From Flavobacteriales bacterium ALC-1 (lineage in GTDB: Bacteria > Bacteroidota > Bacteroidia > Flavobacteriales > Flavobacteriaceae): a stretch of 64,000 bases of DNA. Below the pieces are notes generated by a model that was not told the DNA's origin, did no database searches, and worked only from the letters and a program-made list of their open reading frames with translations. This document shows positions 27,384 to 36,296 of the stretch, in pieces. Each line of letters opens with the position of its first letter. Position 1 is the stretch's first letter. The translations under genes and the position numbers were made by a program. The stretch covers positions 1,148,027-1,212,026 of the forward strand of contig ABHI01000001.1 of assembly GCA_000171875.1 (NCBI GenBank), written 5' to 3'.

Positions 27384-29396
27384 TCAGGTTTTAATTGGAC
27401 AAAAGGTGAATGCCTCCGTAGCTTCATCATACTTAGTTGGGCTTAAACCAAACCGCTTAAACCTGCTTCTGGTAGATGGGTTAAATACTTTTTTATAAGC
27501 CTCTTCAATAAACTGCTTTGTGGTTTTAAACAGCTTTACAAACCAAGCTATAAAATCGTCTATTAGCTTTTGCACATTGAGCTTTCGTAAGTATTTAAAC
27601 AATCCTATAAGGCTATCTACAAAAGACACTGGTGCTTTACCAAGCGTTTTAACTCCAGCTTTTCCTAACTTAAAGAGTTGCTCAAAAGATTCTGCCGTTA
27701 GTTTTAGGGCCATACCAATCGTTTTTGCACCTCCTGTAGCTATAGCAGTAATCACTTCCTCAATAAGAAAACCTACCGCAAAACCTAGCCCATAACCTAT
27801 ATTATCTACTCTTGCGTTTAGATACTTAGCGCCATCTACCGTTTTGTCAGCAATTGCAACCGTAAAAGCACGGTTAAGCGATAATATTTGTTCTGGATTA
27901 GAAAAGGTGGTAATAGCTAATGCACTCATTTGTGCAAAGCCAGTAAATAAAGCTTCTAAGTTTTTTACAGTAAATAGCTTACCAATGGTTTGTGCCATTT
28001 CTTCAAAAACCTCTAAAACTGAGGATAAAGAGGTTGATACTTTGTACTTGCTCTTTCTCTCCTTGTCTTCTCGTCTGGTCTCATATGGATACTTTAAAAT
28101 AGCACCTACCATGCTTAAAATTCCTCCAACAGCTTTTACAAGACTGTTTATTATACCTATTAAAAGAGCGTTACCAAAAATAAGCGTGTTTTTTGCCTTA
28201 AATGTTTCTTTAAAAACAGCATATAGTTCTCTTAATTTACTTAATAACGTTTTAATAAAACCAAAATGCTTTTTAAACAGTTTATTAAAATTACCATCAT
28301 AAGAAGAGGCGTTAAAAAAAGTATTTACTTTACTTTCTAAGGCAGCAATAAACACCTCAAACGTATCTGCTTGCTTAAGACTCTCTTTTTCTTTAGTGCC
28401 TAAATGATCTAATAAAGCATCAAGCCCAGGTAATACAGGGCTAAAGTCTTTTGCTCTATCCCCATTTTCGTTATAATAATTCCAACGTTTGTCATCAAAG
28501 ACAAATTCTGTAGAAATGGCATCACCTAATTCTTTTACCACATAACCAACACCATATAAGATGGCGCTATTTACCGCTATAGGTACATCTATTATATCGG
28601 TTAACCATTGAAATACACCTCCGTCTTTTTGTTCTTTTACAAACTCTAAATGGTTCTTAAAAACACTCTTTATCCGAGACTCTATTTCACTAACATTTGC
28701 AACGACCCCAAAACGCTCTGCCAAATGAGCAATGGCATTTGTAGGTAATACAGTTTCAAAACTAATATTTGATCCTGTGTAAACTCTTACTATAGATGTT
28801 GAGCCACGAAAACCGTCATTTTCTATAAAAAAGATGACCTCGTTAGGAAGTGTTTCCTCAATAGCATTGTAGGCATTGTTTAGCTTATTGCCATCTGTAG
28901 AAAAGAAAAAGAACAATTTAAGGTCTTCATTTTCTAAAAGCTCATTGAGTTTGTTTTCAGTATTTAAAAATTGTTTTAAACTTGGAACTTTAGGGCTAGA
29001 GTTGCCAGTGATCAATACTTCATCTAAACTATTAGGGTTTTCATACTTTACGTAAAATTTATCGTTAAAGCCATAAACTTGATATGTGCCACCCGCACCT
29101 ATCACAGAGTTGTTATCACCTAAATCTGTCAGATAATCATTAGGTAAAAGATAATCTTCTATATACAAAACACTTTCTGAACGAATAGGTTGGTAAAGCG
29201 CATATATATTTTCAGCGGTTTGAAACACCTCAGCGTAAATAAAATCTCCTTGTATAGAATTTAATGGTATAATCTGGTCGTTTTCATCAGTTTCGTAGTC
29301 ATCAGAAAAGATATGTTTATCATTGAAAACAATAACATTAGGTATCGGTTGATATTTAAACCTAAAATTATCCATTCCATATTCATATGCATTCAT
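27384..29396 (-). CDS. Polymorphic-toxin-like chassis protein with hydrophobic helices
   Basis: The 670-residue product has no signal peptide. The N-terminal ~240 residues are beta-rich (DKHIFSDDYETDENDQIIPL). The rest is helical with hydrophobic stretches at about 400-430 (LIFGNALLIGIINSLVKAVG) and 529-560 (YGLGFAVGFLIEEVITAIAT, then GG). The second stretch resembles the pre-toxin membrane-crossing segments of many polymorphic toxins. It ends FKRFGLSPTKYDEATEAF followed by TFCPIKT, where a toxin tip would be expected, and the WHH toxin is encoded 5 bp later. It is likely the delivery partner of that nuclease. Confidence 0.55.
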   Translation of the reverse strand: MNAYEYGMDNFRFKYQPIPNVIVFNDKHIFSDDYETDENDQIIPLNSIQGDFIYAEVFQTAENIYALYQPIRSESVLYIEDYLLPNDYLTDLGDNNSVIGAGGTYQVYGFNDKFYVKYENPNSLDEVLITGNSSPKVPSLKQFLNTENKLNELLENEDLKLFFFFSTDGNKLNNAYNAIEETLPNEVIFFIENDGFRGSTSIVRVYTGSNISFETVLPTNAIAHLAERFGVVANVSEIESRIKSVFKNHLEFVKEQKDGGVFQWLTDIIDVPIAVNSAILYGVGYVVKELGDAISTEFVFDDKRWNYYNENGDRAKDFSPVLPGLDALLDHLGTKEKESLKQADTFEVFIAALESKVNTFFNASSYDGNFNKLFKKHFGFIKTLLSKLRELYAVFKETFKAKNTLIFGNALLIGIINSLVKAVGGILSMVGAILKYPYETRREDKERKSKYKVSTSLSSVLEVFEEMAQTIGKLFTVKNLEALFTGFAQMSALAITTFSNPEQILSLNRAFTVAIADKTVDGAKYLNARVDNIGYGLGFAVGFLIEEVITAIATGGAKTIGMALKLTAESFEQLFKLGKAGVKTLGKAPVSFVDSLIGLFKYLRKLNVQKLIDDFIAWFVKLFKTTKQFIEEAYKKVFNPSTRSRFKRFGLSPTKYDEATEAFTFCPIKT

Positions 29397-29443
29397 ATTT
29401 ATATTTTTTAATCATTAAACATTCGTTTAAAAACAACACAACA

Positions 29444-29506
29444 CATCTTACCCCTTGCCGCTTTAAAAAAGCAGCAAGGCTGTAATTTTTATTAAAATGT
29501 AAGATG
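29444..29506 (-). terminator. Nested inverted repeats between the two large cassette genes
   Basis: An inner hairpin, CTTGCCGCTTT (29454) with AAAGCAGCAAG (29468), one mismatch, is framed by an outer pair CATCTTAC (29444) and GTAAGATG (29499). It may attenuate transcription after the 1163-residue gene; no clear T-run follows, so full termination is uncertain. Confidence 0.5.
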
Positions 29507-29529
29507 TAAATATGTGGTGTACTAAACTC

Positions 29530-32500
29530 TTATTGTACGGTAATAATTTCACCAACTGAGTCTGATCCAACGCCACCTGGGCTCTCGTCTCCTCCGATAA
29601 GGTTTTCATTTGGTGTAATTGGGTTGCCTCCTTCTGGTTCGCATTCTGGGTTACATGGTAAACCGCCCTCTACTTCTAAACCAATACCGCCAGCTTGTAA
29701 AATGGTAAGGCTTGTTGGTAATCGTGTTTCCCAAGTACTTTCTATTTCTCCTTCTAGAGTTTGCATTTCTTCTGCAACAGACACATAGAGATCGTCCTCT
29801 TGGTCAGCAACTAAGCCTTGGCCATTCCAAACCTCTCCAGTCTTCATATACCAGTTTACAGCATCTTCAAAACCTGGACTTACAGGTACAACTGTACGCG
29901 CCATCCCAGATTGTAAAAAGGTTTGAAACAGTGGGTCAGCAGCATCTTGTTGTTGAAATAATTCTACCCAATCCTTTTCGTCTGCATAGAAATAAGGATA
30001 AAAGATATAGGCCATAATTTCCCAATCAAAAGCCTGCTCAAAAAACTTAACTTCAGAAATATGTTTTTGTAAAGCTTCGCTTTTATTGACCTTTGAAATT
30101 CCACCCGTTTCAACTGGTTCGCTATAATTGTTATTAGACACATCTTTTTCTTTTTGCTCTGTCAACAATTCAATCGCAATACGTTTTAATTCTCGTTTTT
30201 CAATAGCTCTATTCTGCAGTGGATTAAACTTTAGTTTTACCGTATCACCATCTTGAATAATCTCTTGGTTTTGTACATCATTATACTCATTAACACGGTC
30301 TTGGTAAGCTTCCATAATAGCATTATAGGTTTCATTTTGCCATTGTTCTAATGCTTCTGTAGTTATACTACAAGATACAGATACATTAAAGCTAGAGGCT
30401 GCCATATCAAACGCTGATGCGGAAACCGCTAACTCTTGTCTAATACCATCCATAAAGGTGTAGTCGTATTCAAACTGTCTGTGCCCAAGAACAGTCATGT
30501 CATCATGATTGTCGTAACCTACAGAAATATTAATTCTTCCGTTATTACCATTACCTGAATCTGAGAATATTCTTCCGTTTACAGTTGCACTTTTTGCTTC
30601 ATAACCTTCAGTAATATCAATATTATCATTTAATGAACTTGCCTCATCATTGGCTTGAGCATTATAGTCTAACTTAAATGATTTACTTAAAGTAATCATC
30701 TCTTGTGGTGCAGAAGACACCTCGGCATTATATTCTGAAGCAATTTGTTGGTAATTAGTTTCATTTATATCTAATGCGGAACTCATTGCCAATTCTCCCT
30801 CTAACAAACTTGGGTGTGTTGGCTTATCGGGAAAAATTAAATCCTTATCAATCTCATCGTTTTCAATTTTTTTCCAAATCGCTTCTTTAAAAAACTTAGA
30901 GGGCTCTGGTATTGCAAATTCATACATTAAACGTTTGCCGTAATTAATAAGCTTGTTTTTGTAGATTTTATCCACCCAACGATAAACACCTGTAACATGA
31001 GTTTCTCCCTTTCTGTTATCAAAACCATGTGAATTATTTTCTTCAAACTCTCTAAGGATTCGAGATGTACGTTTAGAACTTATTTTCTGCACCACACGTT
31101 CCATAGCACGTTCTGTAACCTCCTGTGCATAAGTTTGCGCTTGTGTATTAGAGTTAGAAGATGCGCTTGCAGATGCGGAATTAAAAGAAGCTCCAGCTGT
31201 AAAGCCCCAATTTTTACCTCCACCTCTCACTGAGGCATTTGCTCCATAAGATTGAGATTCGTCTTCGTTTAAAACAGAGGCCACCTCACTTTGCATTTCG
31301 TTGCGCTCAGTGGTGGTTGAGTCTGTTAAGTTTTCAATTTCGCTTTCTCTACTCTCTTCTATGGTTGTTTCTGCACTTGTTAAACTACGCGTAGAACGTT
31401 CTTTATACTCACGTGCCATTACATTTTCAATATGAGAAACTTCTCCAGGAACGTAACAACATACTTCTTGCTCCACACGTCTAAAATCTGCGACACCTAA
31501 ATTGGTAATACCATAAACAGACTCTAAACTATTTAGTTCTGTTTCGGCGTTTTCACCAACAATAGTTGCACAACCCGTTACACTTTCTGTTAGTTTGCTG
31601 ATATTAAAATTGTCTATATTAAAATCAATTGTCTTTCCATTAGATAATGTGTATTGTCCTGTTAGAGTATAAATGCCATGTATTAAATCTAAGCCAGATT
31701 CAAACAAAATTAAACCCAAGTGTGTTGAAACACCTCCGCCATGTACTCGTCTTATTTCATTACTACTGTAAGAAACACTACTGTCTGAATTAAGCTCTAA
31801 ACTATATGTAGCACTCAAAATCTGCGTGTTTTGAGGGGTTGCTAAATACATATAAATATTAGACTTATTCTTTGGCGCTCTATCCTTTCTTACTAAAAAG
31901 CAATATGGAGTAGAGGGCAGTCGCGAACTTCGGTTGGTGCGTATATATGTACCTCCAACATTTACTTTTCCTGATGACTTTTTTGCTTTAGAAAATACAG
32001 CCTTGTTTTCTTTTTTAATTTTTGACTTTAGAGCGTTTTTAGCTTCCGTAAATGTATCATACATTTCTAAACCTTCATTATCAAAAACATTGTATGCGTT
32101 ATCAGATAGTTTAGTTGCTAAATACGTTTTGGTAATTGTTTCTTCAGGCGTGTAAGAAAACTTAGGGATAACTAAATCAGGGTACGTTTTTACATCTACT
32201 ATTTCACCTGTATCAGAATCCGTTTGTTGAACAATTACGGGAGTTGCATTTTCTATTAACGTTTCTACATCTTTATTATATTGATTTAAAGCAGTGTCAT
32301 AAGCTTTTTGGTTTGCCTTATTGAAGATCACCTCTTCTTTATCCAGCTCTTTAATCAATAATTTATAGTCAGATATCCTGTCTTTAGCCAAGGCAATATC
32401 TGCCTCATTATTTATGGCTTTTCTTTGTAAGTCAGATAGTTTAGGGCCTAGCTTAGTTATTTCTGTGGTAATTTTAGAAAAAAGAGCTTTAGGCATTACC

Positions 32501-33021
32501 ACACTTGCGTTGGCTCGTCTTGTAAACTCTTTATCTTGCTCTTCTGTAAAGATTGTGTTTTCACTTAAATCATTAAAGGCATCTAGAAATTGATTAGCCA
32601 CTAAAAGTCTTATTAAAGCCTCTCTTACATGAACAGATGCTTTGCTAATGGTTTGATAAATTAGGTTTTCCCAAACCACAATTTCTGATGTTGTTAACAA
32701 AGAAGCACCTTCAGAATTTGCCTTAATCTCATCATAACTAAGCGCGTTCTTGTTTCGCATTAACCAAGAAGAAAATAGATATAATGCAGGGTTCAATTGT
32801 TTTACATCGGCAATAGTTTTTAAAGAACCCGTAAAAGCATCTGCTTCTTGCTGTAATAATACCTTTTTATCAGATTCTTGTTGGTTTTCAACTACTGATA
32901 GAAACCTATTTGGCTCTTCTGGATGATATACAAAACCAGGGTGGTCTTCTTTCTCATCTATTAGTTGTGGACTACGTAAAGTCACAAACCTAAATAGGTT
33001 GTTTTTAATATTTTGACTCAT
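29530..33021 (-). CDS. Uncharacterised 1163-residue cassette protein
   Basis: No signal peptide or membrane helix is visible. The N-terminal ~330 residues are mostly helical with coiled-coil character; about 340-500 is a beta domain with STPYCFLVRKDRAPKNKSN. CCYVPGEVSHIENVMAREY lies near 520. Then comes a Ser/Thr/Glu-rich stretch (about 540-590, alternating TE/SE), an Ala/Ser/Asn-rich linker (600-640), and a conserved-looking HGFDNRKGETHVTGVYRWVD block near 664. The tail (from about 1115) is Gly/Pro/Glu-rich. I cannot assign a family with certainty. It is the first cassette gene, divergent from the S24 repressor, and may be the scaffold or particle component. Confidence 0.6.
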   Translation of the reverse strand: MSQNIKNNLFRFVTLRSPQLIDEKEDHPGFVYHPEEPNRFLSVVENQQESDKKVLLQQEADAFTGSLKTIADVKQLNPALYLFSSWLMRNKNALSYDEIKANSEGASLLTTSEIVVWENLIYQTISKASVHVREALIRLLVANQFLDAFNDLSENTIFTEEQDKEFTRRANASVVMPKALFSKITTEITKLGPKLSDLQRKAINNEADIALAKDRISDYKLLIKELDKEEVIFNKANQKAYDTALNQYNKDVETLIENATPVIVQQTDSDTGEIVDVKTYPDLVIPKFSYTPEETITKTYLATKLSDNAYNVFDNEGLEMYDTFTEAKNALKSKIKKENKAVFSKAKKSSGKVNVGGTYIRTNRSSRLPSTPYCFLVRKDRAPKNKSNIYMYLATPQNTQILSATYSLELNSDSSVSYSSNEIRRVHGGGVSTHLGLILFESGLDLIHGIYTLTGQYTLSNGKTIDFNIDNFNISKLTESVTGCATIVGENAETELNSLESVYGITNLGVADFRRVEQEVCCYVPGEVSHIENVMAREYKERSTRSLTSAETTIEESRESEIENLTDSTTTERNEMQSEVASVLNEDESQSYGANASVRGGGKNWGFTAGASFNSASASASSNSNTQAQTYAQEVTERAMERVVQKISSKRTSRILREFEENNSHGFDNRKGETHVTGVYRWVDKIYKNKLINYGKRLMYEFAIPEPSKFFKEAIWKKIENDEIDKDLIFPDKPTHPSLLEGELAMSSALDINETNYQQIASEYNAEVSSAPQEMITLSKSFKLDYNAQANDEASSLNDNIDITEGYEAKSATVNGRIFSDSGNGNNGRINISVGYDNHDDMTVLGHRQFEYDYTFMDGIRQELAVSASAFDMAASSFNVSVSCSITTEALEQWQNETYNAIMEAYQDRVNEYNDVQNQEIIQDGDTVKLKFNPLQNRAIEKRELKRIAIELLTEQKEKDVSNNNYSEPVETGGISKVNKSEALQKHISEVKFFEQAFDWEIMAYIFYPYFYADEKDWVELFQQQDAADPLFQTFLQSGMARTVVPVSPGFEDAVNWYMKTGEVWNGQGLVADQEDDLYVSVAEEMQTLEGEIESTWETRLPTSLTILQAGGIGLEVEGGLPCNPECEPEGGNPITPNENLIGGDESPGGVGSDSVGEIITVQ

Positions 33022-33367
33022 TTTAATTTTTTTAAAGTTTATACTAATTATTAAGCTCCTTTTAGGAACTGTTATGTTTTTCGCTTTTCTAACAGTTTAC
33101 CCTAATACAAAGTCTTAATACTTAAGACATAAACTTTCCTCATATTCCGTATAATGTTGGAATATGTAACCTTCAAATCGTCTTCTAAATGTAAAAATGA
33201 TTGTAAATTCTAAAAATTTTGCTTCAAAAACACAACAAATGTTTAATTTTAAAGTGTTTTTTGTATATTAGCAATTATTTAGAGCACAAATATAAAACAT
33301 TTTACAGAATAAAACTAACATAATTTTAATTTTTTTGTAAAAAGTTTGAAATTAAAATTTATTGCTT
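33022..33367. promoter_or_regulatory. Divergent control region with operator-like palindromes
   Basis: About 345 bp separate the 1163-residue gene from the S24 repressor gene. Two strong inverted repeats lie inside: GTCTTAA-TAC-TTAAGAC (33112-33128) and CATATTCC-N10-GGAATATG (33141-33166), both perfect and of a size fit for a dimeric HTH repressor. A TATATTAG element (33264-33271) resembles the -7 box for the repressor gene. The second copy of the 14-nt core repeat is at 33080-33093. Confidence 0.6.
33080..33101 (-). repeat. Inverted-repeat copy 2 flanking the toxin half of the cassette
   Basis: Read on the minus strand this is GGTAAAC followed by TGTTAGAAAAGCGAA. It matches the plus-strand element at 24899-24922 apart from two missing bases, in inverted orientation 8.2 kb away. 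It lies about 60 bp before the start codon of the 1163-residue gene. Confidence 0.55.
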
Positions 33368-34177
33368 ATGGAGGGTATCGACGAAAAAATATCAGCAATT
33401 ATTAATCATTTTCATCTTAATAATTTTTCATTTTCTAAACGCATTGGAGTTACAGGAACTACTGTAGATAGTATTGTTAACGGAAGGCCACAAGCTGATG
33501 GTTCTCGTAAAAAAACAAAACCTGGCTACGATGTCTTAAACGCTATTATCGATACTTTTAATGTCAATCCAGACTTTCTGTTTAGTAAAAGCACAATAAT
33601 GCTAAAATCTGATGTTGTAAAGGGTCAAACATATTCTGGAATGCCTCAAGTTATTGCTGTTAACCAAACTGGAGATGAAAATGTGGTTTATGTACCAGTA
33701 AAAGCTAGGGCAGGTTATTTAGATGGTTATGGTGACCCTGAATATATTGAAACCCTTCCGTCTTTTAATATGCCACATCTTACAAACGGTACTTATCGTT
33801 GTTTTGAGGTTAAAGGGAATTCCATGGTGCGTACATTTTTTGACGGTGATTTGGTCTTTGGTAAATATGTTGAAGATCTTAATGATATTAAAGATGGTCG
33901 TATATATGTTATAGTGAGTAAAAATGATGGTATTGTATTAAAACGTGTCATTAATAGAATTGCTGAGCGCCGAAAGCTTATTTTAAAAAGTGATAATAAG
34001 GATGGCAACTATCCAACTTACACCATTAACGCTGAAGATATTGTTGAGGTGTGGTACGTAACTATGTATGCCTCTAAGCAAATGCCAGAACCTGTTGATA
34101 TTTATGACCGTTTACACGAACTAGAAAGTAAAGTTGTAGATTTAGAAGGTGTGTTACAGCGTAAAAGTTTAAATTAA
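33368..34177 (+). CDS. LexA/CI-like XRE-S24 transcriptional repressor
   Basis: The ATG at 33368 is preferred over an upstream TTG. The N-terminal ~65 residues form a helix-turn-helix domain (NFSFSKRIGVTGTTVDSIVN). The C-terminal S24 domain has an Ala-Gly bond (KARAGYLDGY, near residue 114), the serine in GNSM (Ser152) and the lysine in GIVLKRV (Lys192), i.e. all parts needed for LexA-type self-cleavage. It is divergent from the toxin cassette across a region with two operator-like palindromes, and 47 bp before rnpA. It could be the cassette's repressor or an older core gene linked to rnpA; both fit. Confidence 0.85.
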   Translation: MEGIDEKISAIINHFHLNNFSFSKRIGVTGTTVDSIVNGRPQADGSRKKTKPGYDVLNAIIDTFNVNPDFLFSKSTIMLKSDVVKGQTYSGMPQVIAVNQTGDENVVYVPVKARAGYLDGYGDPEYIETLPSFNMPHLTNGTYRCFEVKGNSMVRTFFDGDLVFGKYVEDLNDIKDGRIYVIVSKNDGIVLKRVINRIAERRKLILKSDNKDGNYPTYTINAEDIVEVWYVTMYASKQMPEPVDIYDRLHELESKVVDLEGVLQRKSLN

Positions 34178-34224
34178 TATACTTTTTATCTCTAAAAAGA
34201 AAACCTAACTAGATCTTAGTGTTA

Positions 34225-34602
34225 ATGTCCTTTAAATATTCAAAAAAAGATAAGCTTAAAAGTAAAAAACTCATAGAACAGCTTTTTACTGAAGGGAAAG
34301 CAATTACAGCTTATCCACTACGTTTAATTTATCTTAAAACCGAATTTGAAGACAATAGTACTCTTAAAACAGGAGTTTCAGTAAGTAAGCGTCTCCATAA
34401 GACTGCAGTGGCTAGAAATCGTATAAAACGTCTTTTAAGAGAAGCTTATAGGCTTAATAAGCCCATATATTTTAACAATAGTTCAACATCTTATGCGTTT
34501 ATGATTTTATACCTTAGCAAAGATGGAACAACTTTTGATAAACTAAACAAGAGTATGAAATTGTTGTTTGATAAATTTATCGACAAAACTTCTGAAACAT
34601 GA
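34225..34602 (+). CDS. rnpA: Ribonuclease P protein component
   Basis: The product shows the RnpA core: SKKDKLKSKKLIEQLFTEGK near the start, GVSVSKRLHKTAVARNRIKR (the RNR signature) near residue 60, and LLREAYRL. RnpA binds the M1 RNA and helps mature tRNA 5' ends. The ATG at 34225 fits better than a GTG two codons earlier. The stop overlaps the start of the S41 peptidase gene by 4 bp (translational coupling). rpmH and dnaA, common neighbours in other phyla, are not here. Confidence 0.93.
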   Translation: MSFKYSKKDKLKSKKLIEQLFTEGKAITAYPLRLIYLKTEFEDNSTLKTGVSVSKRLHKTAVARNRIKRLLREAYRLNKPIYFNNSSTSYAFMILYLSKDGTTFDKLNKSMKLLFDKFIDKTSET

Positions 34603-36188
34603 AAAAACTACTACATAAAAAAATAATGCTTCCTGTGTTGGCTGTTGTTATTTTTCTCAGTACTACTGCTTTCAAAAATGATTTCTTTGAAATTGCGAAG
34701 CAGATTGAAATATTTACCACGCTTTTTAAGGAAATCAACATGAATTATGTGGATGATACCAATCCAGGAGATTTAATGGACACAGCGATTAAAAGCATGT
34801 TAGATGATTTAGATCCTTACACACAATTTTATAACGAACAGGATGTAGAATCTGCTAGAATAAACAATGCTGGAGATTATACTGGTATTGGTGCTAGAGT
34901 CTTAACCTTAAAAGATAAATTACTTATTGTTGAGCCTTATAAAGGTTATGCGGCAGATAAGGCTGGTCTTAAAGCTGGAGACGAAATTATAAAAGTAGAT
35001 AAAGTAACTGTTGCTGATTTTAAAGATGATGCCGCAAATTTATTACAAGGAGCAGCTGGTACGGAAGTAAACGTAACCTACAAAAGACAAGGAAAAACCA
35101 ATACGGTTAAAATTATAAGAGAATCTTTAGAAATTAAAGCTGTCCCTCACTATTCTATGGTAGATGAAAAAACCGGTTATATTGTTCTGAGAAGATTTAA
35201 TGATAAAGCTTCTTCAGAAACTTTTAGTGCTCTAAAAGCTTTAAAAAATCAAGGAGCTACACAATTAATATTAGACCTTAGAGGAAATCCGGGTGGTCTT
35301 TTACATGAAGCCGTAAATGTGACTAATATTTTTGTTCCTAAAGATCAATTAGTAGTTACCACAAAATCTAAAGTAAAAAAATACAATAAAACCTATTATA
35401 CTAAGCGAGAAGCTGTAGATACTGAAATTCCATTAGTGGTACTGGTAGATGGTAGCAGTGCTTCTGCAAGTGAGATTGTGTCTGGTGCATTGCAAGATAT
35501 GGACCGCGCTGTGGTGGTTGGTACACGTAGTTTTGGAAAAGGACTGGTGCAGAGACCAAAACCTTTAACTTATGGTACACAAATGAAAATTACAATTTCT
35601 AGATATTATACACCTTCTGGTCGTTGTATACAAGCTTTAGATTATTGGAATAGAGATGAAAACGGTAAAGCCACTAGAACTAAAAAAGAAAACTATAATG
35701 CATTTAAAACCAAGAATGGTCGCGACGTGTTTGATGGTGGTGGTGTGCAACCAGATATTGAGGTAGAATTCGCAAAACAAACACCAATAACTAAAGCGAT
35801 ATTAAATGAAAACTTGGTTTTCAACTTTGCAACCAATTATTATTATGATCATAAGGTTGAAGATTTAAAAAGTTTTAGGTTTTCTGATTCAGAATTTAAA
35901 AAGTTTAAAAACTTCATAAAAGCAAGTGGTTTTAATTTTGAAACCAAAACAGAACAAGCATTACAAGATGCTATAACAATTGCAAAAGAAGAGGAATTAG
36001 ATGGTGTAATTAATTCAGAATATAAAGACTTAACTACAGCGTTACAACGCTATAAATCTAGTGCGATTGAAGGTAATAAAACACAATTAAAATCATTAAT
36101 TACAGACGAAATTATTAAACGTTATTTCTATAGTGAAGGCTTATATACCTACTATACAGCTAATAATTTAGAAATAAAAAAGCATTAA
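34599..36188 (+). CDS. S41 family C-terminal processing peptidase
   Basis: The 529-residue product has an N-terminal membrane anchor or signal (MLPVLAVVIFLSTTAF), a PDZ domain at about 95-170 (YTGIGARVLTLKDKLLIVEP), and the S41 protease core with LDLRGNPGGLLHEAV, SSASASEIVSGALQD (Ser near residue 289) and VVGTRSFGKGLVQ (Lys near 314). CTPs cleave envelope proteins near their C-termini. A ~130-residue C-terminal helical extension is typical of Bacteroidota homologues. The gene overlaps rnpA by 4 bp. Confidence 0.92.
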   Translation: MKKLLHKKIMLPVLAVVIFLSTTAFKNDFFEIAKQIEIFTTLFKEINMNYVDDTNPGDLMDTAIKSMLDDLDPYTQFYNEQDVESARINNAGDYTGIGARVLTLKDKLLIVEPYKGYAADKAGLKAGDEIIKVDKVTVADFKDDAANLLQGAAGTEVNVTYKRQGKTNTVKIIRESLEIKAVPHYSMVDEKTGYIVLRRFNDKASSETFSALKALKNQGATQLILDLRGNPGGLLHEAVNVTNIFVPKDQLVVTTKSKVKKYNKTYYTKREAVDTEIPLVVLVDGSSASASEIVSGALQDMDRAVVVGTRSFGKGLVQRPKPLTYGTQMKITISRYYTPSGRCIQALDYWNRDENGKATRTKKENYNAFKTKNGRDVFDGGGVQPDIEVEFAKQTPITKAILNENLVFNFATNYYYDHKVEDLKSFRFSDSEFKKFKNFIKASGFNFETKTEQALQDAITIAKEEELDGVINSEYKDLTTALQRYKSSAIEGNKTQLKSLITDEIIKRYFYSEGLYTYYTANNLEIKKH

Positions 36189-36296
36189 GTATTCTTAACA
36201 ACCCATCGCAATATGCGAGCATTTTGAGGTGAAAACTTAATTTTTTTTATATTTAACATTATATAAATTTTCGAATTGTAAGAAAATTAAAATAAA

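Noticed and set aside
27370..27400. Chassis and WHH toxin as one frameshifted gene
   Set aside because: The toxin frame has its own TAA about 12 bp upstream of its ATG, and each gene has normal end and start signals, so separate genes are more likely.
19861..33021. Intact prophage
   Set aside because: Holin, endolysin and fibre-like genes are present but no capsid, portal, terminase, tail tube, sheath or integrase, and no att-like direct repeats were found.
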